This document shows positions 1 through 9,865 of a stretch of DNA of 64,000 bases, in pieces. A program made the translations under genes and the position numbers. Source of the stretch: Gerris lacustris (Eukaryota > Arthropoda > Insecta > Hemiptera > Gerridae); NCBI GenBank assembly GCA_951217055.1, contig OX578281.1:57972043-58036042 (forward strand), written 5' to 3'. Position 1 is the first letter of the stretch. Each line of letters begins with the position of its first letter. The notes beneath the pieces were generated by a model, which saw only the letters and a program-made list of their open reading frames with translations, was not told where the DNA came from and ran no database searches.

Positions 1-270
1 CGCAATAGAAATTATAGTGAACGAAAAATTATAAAGAATTTAATGAGGACCCATATATAGAAAATAATTTTTGATTAAGCCATTTTAATTTCTGAAAGGA
101 CAACTAAACTCGACTTTAATGAAAATGATGTTGCAATATTTAACATTAATTGATTAATAGAAAAAAGTAGTCCATATTATTTATTACAATTCCTCAGTCG
201 TTTTTAATTTTTTAGAGCAGAGACCGAGTTTCTACACCAGGAGGATTCCATTACCACAGAGAGAAAAGTA
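1..270. other. AT-rich non-coding sequence
   Basis: I see no open frame, RNA gene or repeat boundary here. The sequence is AT-rich and leads directly into the tandem array that starts near 271. Confidence 0.6.
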
Positions 271-560
271 TTCCTCAGTCGTAAGTTGTTAATTTATAAC
301 TATTCCTCATGCAGCAGTATGTTGTTAAATTATAACAATCCCATAGTCGTAAGTTGTTATTGTATAACTATTCCTCATACAGTCGTATGTTGTTAAATTA
401 TAACAATCCCATAGTCGTAAGTTGTTAATTTATAACTATTCCTCATGCAGGAGTATGTTGTTAAATTATAACAATCCCTTAGTCGTAAGTTGTTAATTTA
501 TAACAATTCCTCAGTCAAATGTTAAATAATAACAATCCTACAGACGTAAGTTGTCAATAT
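271..560. repeat. ~31-bp minisatellite with a two-unit higher-order period
   Basis: Units alternate between a form containing CAGTCGTAAGTTGTTAAT and a form containing CAGTATGTTGTTAAAT, separated by TATAACTATTCCTCA or TATAACAATCCC. Each unit is about 31 bp, and the alternating pair gives a period of about 62 bp. Around nine units are readable, with degeneration at the right edge (CAGTCAAATG, CAGACGTAAG). No protein frame crosses it. Confidence 0.85.
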
Positions 561-1756
561 AATGAGGTTATTGGAGAAGGGGTTCTTAGTTCGATGCCCT
601 GAAGCAAGCGAATTTTATACATCTTTCTCTCTTCATCATTAATATTGAATGTTTATGTTGCCATAACGATGAAATATTTCATCTAAATACCACGAGGGAG
701 CCAGTGATTTAGTCTAGAAAAACTTAAATTTAATAACACACGCAATATATTAATTTAATTTAAAAACGAAGTTGTAAACTTTTAAAATGAGAGAATAAAT
801 AGATGTTGCATAAAATGTAATTAACCTTAGAGACGTCAACATTACAGCTACTACTTACTTAACTCCTAAACACTACGACACTGACTATTAATTTCATTAA
901 ATAAACTTACCTAATTAATCTAATAACTGTATAATTAAAACTTGTTGCTGAGCTTTATAACTTTCAAGAGTAACTATAATTATAGTTATTACTTAAAACT
1001 GAGTTACGGCCGACAGAGAAATAGTTAAAATAAATACATCGACGGTAACAGGATCGAATTTGAAATAAGTGTTTTTGAAGACGAAACTTATAAATAGTGA
1101 AATTTAATAAGTTGGAATAGCTCCTATTTCTTAGATCCGAAGATAAGCATACTTTAAAACTTTAAAAGGAAATAAGCATTTCAAATTTCCTCTGATCATC
1201 TTAATTTTCTTGACGGAATTAAGTTTTAGTTTTTCTTCAGATCTTTAATTAGATTTCCAAGTAAAGGGGAAGGGGGATAGTAAATATCAAATTAAATGTT
1301 TATTTTGTTATCTCACTATATATAATAGTTTTTAAATAATTCAAAGGTTAGAGTTGGAGGTAAAATTTAAATTTAACATAAAGAAGATAACTAAGGCAAG
1401 TTCATGTCCAAGAATTTTGTATTAACACACTAAACACAAGAATAATAACTTAACTAGACTTCAGTCTAATAGAAATATCAATTCTTAACACTTTCCAAGT
1501 AAATTATGAACAAAAAAGTATATAATTCCATTCCAAAAAATTTGAAATAAATGTTATTTTCAAGCACAACTCCATTTAACCTTATCTACAATCATTTAAA
1601 GTCGTCATGCTAGCGTTTGATACATCGTGAAATTAAAAAAAAGAAAGTTAATTACATTCGGTCCTTTGGGCCGGATATCAGTTAGGAAATTAAATAAAAA
1701 TGTCTTCCATTTATGCTAAACGCATTATTTATTTTGACAAAAAAGTATTTTTTAAA
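561..1756. other. AT-rich non-coding sequence with a shared 17-mer
   Basis: No gene is supported. The only item I could relate to the rest of the window is GGTCCTTTGGGCCGGAT at about 1657-1673. It recurs exactly at about 25379-25395 and, on the opposite strand with a change, at about 63550-63570. Confidence 0.5.
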
Positions 1757-2101
1757 AGTACACGCGTCTAGTGCGGAAAGTAGCATTTTGCATGCGAGTG
1801 TGGAGTTTGCACCCGAGTGACAACGAGGGTAGTAAAACCACACGAGCAAAGCAAAATTCGTACGAGTACGAGTATTTTATCTACGATTGTTGGATTTTAA
1901 TAATAGATACAGAAAAGAACAGTTACTTTAATTAAACAAACAGCAAATTAGTTATATTAAAATGAAAACAAACACGCTAATCGTGCGACAAGGTGAAGAA
2001 TTATGAAACGCGCATGCGCAATGAATACAACCCCGAAAAGAATAACTTTCTACGCATCTAAACAGAGATAAAATGTTTATATTTCGTATCAATCGTAGAT
2101 A
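1757..2101 (-). mobile_element. Family A element, copy A1 (internally deleted)
   Basis: On the minus strand the copy starts TATCTACGATTG (2101 end) and finishes with the foldback ending CGCACTAGACGCG...TACT (1757 end). The internal CAATCGTAGATA-type repeat is present near 1880-1890. The hairpin and the residual coding segment found in other copies are deleted, so it is 345 bp against ~560 bp. The minus-strand frame at 1952-2161 only reads through the repeat and is not a gene. It is non-autonomous. Confidence 0.85.
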
Positions 2102-2251
2102 AAAAATTAGTTTGTATTTTATTTTTTTTATAAAAACGTTATAACAGTAATTGATTACCAAATGAATGCGTTTTTTATTATATAAAAGTATAACTTTAGG
2201 AACACGTTTTTTTTAAAGCGTTAAAACAAAACTGAATTAATAATCTATTTT

Positions 2252-2821
2252 GCTTCCGAGCATACCGAAGATATGCTCGGAAGTATTGTGTTCACTTTTG
2301 AGAACGAAAAACTTTTATGCCTCCGATTTCAAAAATTCCAAGACAGAAATCCGTTTCAGACATCAGGGAACATTTTTGGTCTCGTGTCTGTCTGTCTGTC
2401 TGTCGGTCTGTGTCCGCGAATTATGAAACGTGCGACGATAACTTGAGTAAATTTCGACCGATTTTGATTAAATTTGGTAGACACGTTCATTTTACCAATG
2501 CCTAGGTCGAGTTCGTTGGACAACGTTATCCGTCCAAGCGTTCACGAGCAACGCTCGCGTAAACGTGAACTTTAAATTTAAAATTGGAATTTTAGGTCGG
2601 GGAAAAAATCTAACTTCATCTATTCAATGAGACAAACATTTTTTTCAAATACAATTTTTTAATAAAACCAACAGCGACACCGCTATGAAGTGGTTAAGAT
2701 CGCTAAAACTATTAATAGTTTTTACAAAATAAACAATATTAAAATAAAGTGATATAACAATAATTGTTATAGTACATGATAGGATGCAAGGAAGCTATGT
2801 GCCACACTAATTGGCAGTCTA
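2252..2821 (-). mobile_element. Family B element, copy B1 (full length, subfamily 1)
   Basis: The left edge is a strong hairpin, CTTCCGAGCATA ... TATGCTCGGAAG. The right edge is the complement of AGACTGCCAATTAGTGTGG. Between them lie the CTGTCTGTCTGTC tract, a segment like GATTTTGATTAAATTTGG, and a segment containing ACAGCGACACCGCTATGAAG that is shared only with copy B6. The frame at 2317-2505 is a by-product of the repeat; the same peptide-like reading (IPRQK.VSDIREHFWSRVC) occurs in B6 because the DNA is conserved. No transposase is encoded. Confidence 0.85.
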
Positions 2822-3795
2822 TTTTTAATTTTCTTGCTATAGATAAGCGTTATCTATTCACTTTTTTCAAGATATAGGTGGGTTATTTGAACATTAAATT
2901 TGTTTAGAAGTGAAATATTTAAAAGAGAAGGTTGAAGCTAATTCTAATATTATTAGGTGAAGCTTAGAGGTTAGTTTCTAAGCTTATTAGTGATACGTTA
3001 CGGCTTATATAGCTCTCCCCCTACTTCTACTAAGCCGTCTCAAACTAGTCAATGTCACATCTAACTGGGCAGATAAATGCCAACAGTTTCATCATCGATA
3101 CAGCATCTTCAGTCCTCTTACTTCTCACGATCTTTACACATAAATGATTATTAACACTTGTTTACAAGTTCGACCTTTCAATATAAATAACTAGAATATC
3201 AATAACATTCATTTTTAACAAATGAAAAAACTTCATTTCTACTTACCATAAATTTTAACAATTTAATGTTAACATTATTCTTCTATTCGATTCGACTATT
3301 TCAAAAGTAATAGTTTTATTTAAAGTTTAAACTTAAATAAAATATTTAAATTTTACTTGAAGTTAGAATGTTAAGGTCGTCTTTTTCATATTAGCGGAAA
3401 AATAACTTTATAAGTTTAAATCAAATTATAATTATTATTAACGAAGGGAGACAGACAGAGAAAAATAGACTCCAGCGCCGGGACATGATTGGACCTCTAT
3501 ATTTCCAGTATAGAGCTCAACCAAATTTAAACTTATAAGTAAGAACGACTTTTAAAAGATCCAAAAGTATAAAGTAAGAATTGTAAGTATTTAAATATCA
3601 ATCATAATATTTAAATTTTAAACAAAAAATAAGCTGAGTTTTGTTTAAAAGCTGGCAGAAATGAAAAAAACCCCAAACATTTATGATGTAGTAACAAGTA
3701 AACTAAAAAGATCATTACCACCATTAAATTAAGAAAACCATTAATATTTATAAAAAAGATCAGTAGAAAATATGTGAAGATCTTTAAATCTATTT
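2822..3795. other. AT-rich non-coding sequence
   Basis: No gene, RNA or repeat boundary is supported. A short patch of higher G+C at about 3445-3525 is flanked by AT-rich DNA and has no recognisable content. Confidence 0.5.
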
Positions 3796-4252
3796 TATCT
3801 ACGATTGATACGAAATATAAACATTTTACCTCTGTTTAGATGCTTAGAAAGTGCTTCTTTTCGTAGTTGTATTCATTGCGCATGCGCGTTTCATAATCGT
3901 ACGATAAGGTGAAAAATTCTTCTTTTTTCCGCACTAGGGCGGAAAAAAGAGAAATTCTTTACCTTATCGCACGATTTGCGTAATTGTTTACATTTAACAA
4001 AACTAATTTGCTGTTTGTTTAATTACAGTAACTGTTTTTATCAAGTTTTTAGTGATAAACAATGAATATTTAATGATTTTCTGTATTTATTATTAAAATC
4101 CAACAATCGTAGATAAAGTAAGGTACACAACTCGTGCGAAAACTGCATTTTGCTTTGCTCGTGTGGTAGTACTACCCTCGCTGTCGTTCGGGTGCAAACT
4201 CCACACTCGCATGCAAAATGCTACTTTCCGCACTGGACGCGTAGTGTACTAT
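3796..4252 (+). mobile_element. Family A element, copy A2 (coding segment deleted)
   Basis: It starts TATCTACGATTG and ends at TACTAT after the CGCACTGGACGCG core. The internal hairpin is large (about 3902-3969): CGATAAGGT pairs with ACCTTATCG, and CTTTTTTCCGC with GCGGAAAAAAG, around ACTAGG. After GTGATAAACAATGA the copy jumps to the CTGTATTTATTATTAAAATCC junction, so nearly all of the ~46-codon remnant is missing. The right ~136 bp form the foldback present in all complete copies. Confidence 0.88.
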
Positions 4253-5948
4253 AACCTTGTAAACATAATTATTTTTATTTTACTTTCAATCGTTTAAGTT
4301 GTGCATGTAAAAACGTAATCTTAGACGGTACATTATCGCTAATACTTTTTTTAAGCAATATTATATTGTCTGTAAATTGCCATTTTATTTATTTTTTTAT
4401 TTTCATCAGCGTGCTAACTTTTTGTAAAAACATTTTAGCAGATAAAACATTGTAAGTAAAAACAAAAATAATGTCACGCTGCGCTTTATCGACTTTACTT
4501 TGGAAAAAAGCCGACACTTTTAAAAGGTAATTTTTAACGGCTTTTATCTTCACTTTCTTTTCTCATTTTTTATTTGACTTCGACCTATTTCTGAAAGAGA
4601 AAAAAAGACTAATAGATAATAAATAGAACATAGTGCTCGTCGTTAAAAAGACGTCCATGTTTTTTTTTTCTAGATTGTGATTTACAGTTAAGTGTAAACG
4701 TAAACAGAGGACAATCTCGACTGAGATAATTATATTTGCATGACCGGGCAACTCGAGAGAATAGTCAGGGCAAGGAGACAGGTCTATAACAGTCCTCGCG
4801 TAGCAATCAGACCAAGACCACTTGGACCGAACGCCGAAGACACCTTAAAATAAAGAGTTAATTGCCGTAAAGTGTACGGGACAGAGGTTAGGTTAACTCC
4901 CTAGCGCTAGCGGTGAGTTACGGAACTACTTGTTACAAGGAGCCGGTCAGCCGTTTCTTGACCTTTGCATTACATTATAGACTCTGATGTGATGCAGTAG
5001 TCCAGTGATTAGACTACTGCAGAGTCCAACAACATCAGACAGAGTACATCGGTCGTTACTTACAACTTTCTAAACACAAGTTGTAAATAAGACAATGAAC
5101 TTGTACTCCTACTGACCCAGTGAATTACATAAAACTCTCGAACCTATTGTGTGTTTTACCCACATTCCTTACACATTGTTATTTAACCTATTTTACTTTT
5201 CTTCAACTTTTAATCGTAGTAAACAAAATATTGTAGCCACTCTACACATCTATTATACATCACTGTAGAACACATTTTCTCTCTGTTCTAAATTCGTTGG
5301 GCATTGGAATTAGTATTTCACATCCAAAATATCAAAGTTGATAACGAATTAAAATTCTGCAGAGAGCAAGGCCAAGTTCCAATAAGCATGCAGTGTATCT
5401 TTACTTGAACCACTTCACCCGGTTTTTTCTCACCCTCATACCTCTACTTCCTCTTAAGACGGGCTTTTGAAATTTTAAACATAGATTTAGCTTAAGAAAC
5501 AGTAAAAAAATTGAGCTCTAAATGTTACGTCTTTTCAAAAGGTGAGAGTTTCAAAGTGAGCATTTTTGTTACAGACTGACTGACTAACTCACTCACCATC
5601 AAAATTATAAGTGACTTCTATTTATAGTGATGAAAATAACAATTATCAAATAACTGTTTTTGCAATCAAACATTTTTAGAACTAATATATAGTTAAAGAA
5701 ACAATTATTGAGTATAAATACCTTTAAAGAGATGAGCTAATTTTTCGATATGAGAATAAAAATTGTTTTATGAACCAGTTACTGGTGCTTACCTGAAACA
5801 AAATAAGAAAATAATTAGTAAAAACAGTCAAAACCATCGGGCCGATAAACTACAACAAAACTTTTTCATGTAAACAGTAAAACTCATTGTATATCAAATA
5901 ATAATTCATTAAATCAATTTATTTGTTAACACATTTAAAAAGTGTTTT
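4253..5948. other. Non-coding sequence with a small cruciform
   Basis: No gene is supported. The frame at 4563-4751 has no recognisable content. A patch of higher G+C runs from about 4750 to 5060. Within it, about 4980-5028, GCAGTAGTC and GACTACTGC form a 9-bp stem with a 9-nt loop, framed by GACTCT and AGAGTC. Confidence 0.45.
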
Positions 5949-6176
5949 ATATAATTTGACAACGTAGGAAAATATGATTTCCCAGTGTAGGAAAATATAA
6001 TTTCACAATGTATAGAATAATATAATTTCTCAACGTAGGAAAATATAATTTCCCAGTGTAGGAAAATATAATTTCCCAGTGTAGGAAAATATAATTTCCC
6101 AGTGTAGGAAAATATAATTTCACAATGTAGAAAAATACAATTTTTCAACGTAGGAAAATATAATTTCACATAATAG
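5949..6176. repeat. 23-bp minisatellite, about 10 units
   Basis: The unit is ATAATTTCCCAGTGTAGG plus AAAAT, with variants carrying CACAATG, CTCAACG or TTCAACG in the middle. One unit is longer near 6008-6030. The minus-strand open frame at 5909-6295 (repeating FPTLGNYIFLHWEI) is a consequence of the array, whose period is not a multiple of three, and shows no sign of being a gene. Confidence 0.88.
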
Positions 6177-7002
6177 GAGAATCGAGGACTTAAGGGTAGA
6201 CATTTTAAGAGAGATATTGTCAACAAAAACAACCAACAGGTAATGCATATATTTAATAAATTACCTGTTTCTAAATGACAAATATCAATGAACACACTAT
6301 AGCCCAGTCAAATTAGATATTTGGTGTCGATTTCACAACGACCTCAAAATTCCCTTTGTACAAGACCTCGCTTCTTCCCGCTACACAAAATTCCATGAAA
6401 ACCTACACCATCATCCTAATCCTTTAGTCGAATCCATGGCTTCCATTCATATCCCCGACCGCCCTCCCCGTCGGCTGAAGAGGAGTTGGCCAAGAGATTT
6501 ATTGCAATAATTATAATAATGTAAAATACCTGATAGGAGTACTATCACTGGGTAGCCTCTCCTCTCACGATCAACCACGCTAATTAACCATTGTCATCTA
6601 TGTTACTAATAGCAATCTTTTGCAAGTAGCTTAAAATAAAAATTAAAAAAAAAAAAAGGTGTCGATTAATTCAGACAAAGCTGGAAATAGTTTTAATCCA
6701 CTTTGGGCATTCCAAATAAGAGTAATATACGTTTGCGACGATTTGTAAGGTAGGCTAAACTTTTGAGAGCCAAAAAACCACAAAATAAACATTTTGTGAA
6801 AACTCAGTTTGAGGCTAATAACGTCTGAAAGGTGTATCGAAAAGAAAATTGTGTTCTTATCAAAATTGAAGAACATTAAATTCTGTGTCGAATAAACTAC
6901 TAAATCATTAAATTTGGTGCAGCTGTTTGGTCAGAATCAGCAGTCAAATATTTTGACTGAAAAGTATTATGATCAGTTTCACACGCTAGAAACTCAAAAA
7001 CG
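6177..7002. other. AT-rich non-coding sequence
   Basis: No gene is supported. The minus-strand frame at 6643-6876 is low-complexity and unrecognised. Confidence 0.5.
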
Positions 7003-7003
7003 G

Positions 7004-7068
<65 letters not shown>
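7003..7068. repeat. (AT)n microsatellite
   Basis: An uninterrupted AT dinucleotide tract of about 66 bp. Confidence 0.97.
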
Positions 7069-7072
<4 letters not shown>

Positions 7073-7625
7073 AAATATCTATCATAAAAATGAAATAATG
7101 CACTATTAGAACTAACTCCGAGCTAACTCAGCGTGAGTAACTTCAATAAAATTCTATTTAGAAATAACAAAGTTTAGTAATTTAAATAATTAGTAAAATT
7201 AATTAATTATGTAGGGCTTTATTTAGAAATCTCTGACAACCAAATAATTCAAGATGAATAAGAAGAAAGTTTTAGGGATAGAATCTAGTCGAGATTAAAC
7301 TAACAAACTACTTCGCTCTAATTATTCAATTCTAGTTTCTGATAGATGTTATAGAGTTCATAATTTGCTGGATGAACGACTAATAAAATTAACTAAAACT
7401 ATTCCATTTTATTTCTTGAGCAGTTGGGTCCATTAAAGTATTAATATGGGCTCTCATGTGATGTAGGATATTTAGATCCCTACTTGGGTCTCTCCAAAGA
7501 CATTTTGACTGTTTTAAAATTATTATATTTTCTTTCAAATTTGGCATGCATGTCCCTGTGAGTCACTAAAAACAATGTATATAAAAGTTATTTAAGTTTT
7601 TTCCTCCCAGACGCGAGACCTAATT
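7069..7625. other. AT-rich non-coding sequence
   Basis: I see no gene or repeat boundary until family A copy A3 begins. Confidence 0.5.
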
Positions 7626-8021
7626 ATTTAACAAAACTAATTTGCTGTTCGTTTAATTAAAGTAACTGTTGATATCGAGTTTTTAGTGAAAAACAATAAG
7701 TGATTTAAGCAATTATGACGAAAATGAGGAGAATTATAATACGCCTCCCGAAATAATTAATTAATTAATTCGGCACAAAATACAACTAATGAATCAATGT
7801 CATATTTATCAAAAGAGAAATACGAACTTACATACAAGAAGTTTTTTTTTTTTCTGTATTATTAAAATCCAACAATCATAGATAAAGTACGGTACGCAAC
7901 TCGTGCGAAAACTGCATTTTGTTTTGCTCGTGTGTTTTTACTACCCTCGCTGTCGCTCGGGTGCAAACTCCACACTCGCATGCAAAATGCTACTTTCCGC
8001 ACTAGACGCGTAATGGACTAT
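7626..8021 (+). mobile_element. Family A element, copy A3 (5'-truncated)
   Basis: It begins within the family at ATTTAACAAAACTAATTTGC and ends at the TAATGGACTAT terminus. It retains the residual coding segment, but the ATG has become ATA. Small insertions in the ATTAATTAATTAATTCGG stretch and at GAATTATAAT break the frame. The right foldback is intact, with cores GCAACTCGTGCG on its left and CGCACTAGACGCG on its right. Confidence 0.85.
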
Positions 8022-8860
8022 TGTAACATCAGAGTTGTAATGGGAATGATGGGAGTTTATATAAAAGTGTTTGTAGTTATATTATGTTCGTAACGAATCG
8101 AATCTGAACAGAATCAAACCGACCGTTTCATTGTTTCCAACCATTATTATCACCATTGCTACAAATAATTTTTTTTTTCCGTTTCTTTTTTCTTTTACAG
8201 TAGCCACATTACGTTCAACCGATGAAGAAGATGCATCTTCTAGTTCCCCTCTCTCTCTCCTTGCCTTCTAATGGAAAGTGTTTTGTCACAGCTCGGAGAA
8301 GTCGTACAATGAAGAGGGCAACAAGCGTGACAATAGATCGGGCGACCGCGAGCGATACCATTATAAAAAACTCCCTTTTTGGACCCAACAAGATTAAACT
8401 GAAACAAGATTTTCAATCCTGCCTTCTCACAACTCGCACAAATTATTTTACCAACCACACCAAAAGATTGCTTTCTTTAAAAACTTTCCTTTGTAATTAA
8501 TATACATATATGTATGTATAAAAAAAGTTAAGAAATCAATATTATGATCAAAGTATTTTTAAAAAAAATCTGTTATCGGAAGGCTATTTTCTTTCCCTTT
8601 TATATTAAAAAAGTAAAATCGACTCCCTTGGATCTTTTGAAATATTAATTGAAAGCGGATAAGTTTTCTATGAAATGGAAGACTAGAAAATATTGACCGA
8701 AGACAGAACCCATTGATGTCTTGTGTGGTGAACATTTATTAGAAAAATAAAGTATTTAAGTAAACCATTGACTTAACAGTGAAATATTTGTATAATTAAT
8801 ACACATAATTGTAAAAAATGTTGTTAACAAAATGTTATTTCTAATTTTTTTTTATGGTAC
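8022..8860. other. Non-coding sequence with an unrecognised open frame
   Basis: Open frames at 8222-8500 (+, 92 codons) and 8240-8458 (-) overlap each other, and neither product is recognisable. The plus frame lies in slightly G+C-richer DNA. I do not call a gene. Confidence 0.4.
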
Positions 8861-9190
8861 TTTTTTACTTTAGCACCCCCCTATATCCCTTTATGTTAAT
8901 AGTTATTTAGACAAAAGAAAATTATACCGAGTAGCTTATATTCCTTAGTCTAAATTACTAATAAGACGAAGGGATATTTATTCCAATGTACCTTGGGACA
9001 AAGGAATATCACACTTGTGTATATAATTATGATCATATCCCTTTGTCTAATCAACTATTAAGATAAAGGAATATTAAATATAAAACTTCCCCAGGAGTCT
9101 CAATGTCTTGATGAGACAAACACACAAACCTTTGTGGCTTTTGTAGGATAGATTATTGTTTAGAACCAAAGGGGGTGCTAAAGTAAAAAA
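8861..9190. mobile_element. Family C MITE, copy C1
   Basis: A perfect 20-bp terminal inverted repeat, TTTTTTACTTTAGCACCCCC, bounds 330 bp. Inside are several direct and inverted occurrences of a TATTCCTTTGTCTAAT-like motif. The interior (about 8962-9010) matches, in reverse complement, the interior of C2 near 19138-19190. I could not settle a target duplication. No transposase is encoded, so the superfamily is open. Confidence 0.8.
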
Positions 9191-9684
9191 ATGCCTTTTG
9201 GATATTAAAACTAGGGGGTTCTGCCCCCTACTCGCTTCGCTCGTCGAAAAGCAGCAACTGTGCGGCCGCTGCCTTGAACCTTCACACAATTTGACACATT
9301 TGCTTGTTTACAAAACTATTTTAATAATATAGATAGATAATACTTAAAAATTGTTCTGCTAACTACTAAAGTGATTATCTCATATGAATATTTTTATGTT
9401 AAGATTGATTGTGGCTAAGGAGGCTTATACGCTGAAAAGTCAGAAGATAGTTTTATGAGATACGACATGCCCTCTTAACTGATCCGAAAAACTAATATTG
9501 TTTCCTCACATAAGAGTTGTGCCTCCCCAGTGGCAAAAGCATTGTCTCCTCTCTCTCCTCTACAGTCTTCTATCTCCTATCTTTTCCCTGTGAAAGCCAA
9601 CTTTAAGTTCGATATTTTAGTTATTTATTCGGTATCTTTATTTTCTTTTCAATTGAAGAAGAGGAGGAGGATAAATCAATAAAT
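9191..9684. other. G+C-rich hairpin then AT-rich sequence
   Basis: At about 9211-9226, GGGGG and CCCCC surround TTCTG, followed by CTCGCTTCGCTCGTCG and GCGGCCGC, an isolated G+C-rich spot just outside the C1 element. The minus-strand frame at 9074-9289 straddles C1 and is not a gene. Confidence 0.5.
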
Positions 9685-9865
9685 AGACTGCCAATTAGTG
9701 TGGCACATAGCTTCCTCGCTTCCTATCATGTACTTTATTGTTATATTAACATTAAAATTATTGTTATATTGTTTATTGTGTAAAAACTTAAAATCGGAGA
9801 CATAAAAGTTTTTCGTTCTCAAAAGTGAACACAATGCTTCCGTTACCTTCGGTAAGCTCGGAAGC
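9685..9865 (+). mobile_element. Family B element, copy B2 (short deletion derivative)
   Basis: Both family termini are present, AGACTGCCAATTAGTGTGG at the left and the GCTTCCG...CGGAAGC hairpin at the right, but only ~180 bp lie between the edges instead of ~570. The CTGTC tract and the AAAATCGG core are missing. The copy shows which ends define the family. Confidence 0.85.

Noticed and set aside
271..560. Possible CRISPR array
   Set aside because: The units are contiguous tandem repeats without unique spacers, and the context is a eukaryotic repeat region. The same argument excludes 5949-6176, 58331-58806 and 62111-62310.
2317..2505. Frame reading IPRQKSVSDIREHFWSRVC as a conserved protein
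   Set aside because: The same reading in 50309-50497 comes from conserved family B DNA (CTGTC tract and hairpin end). No copy extends it into a longer protein.
5909..6295. 128-codon minus frame with FPTLGNYIFLHWEI repeats
   Set aside because: It is the translation of the 23-bp minisatellite and has no start context, domain or independent support.
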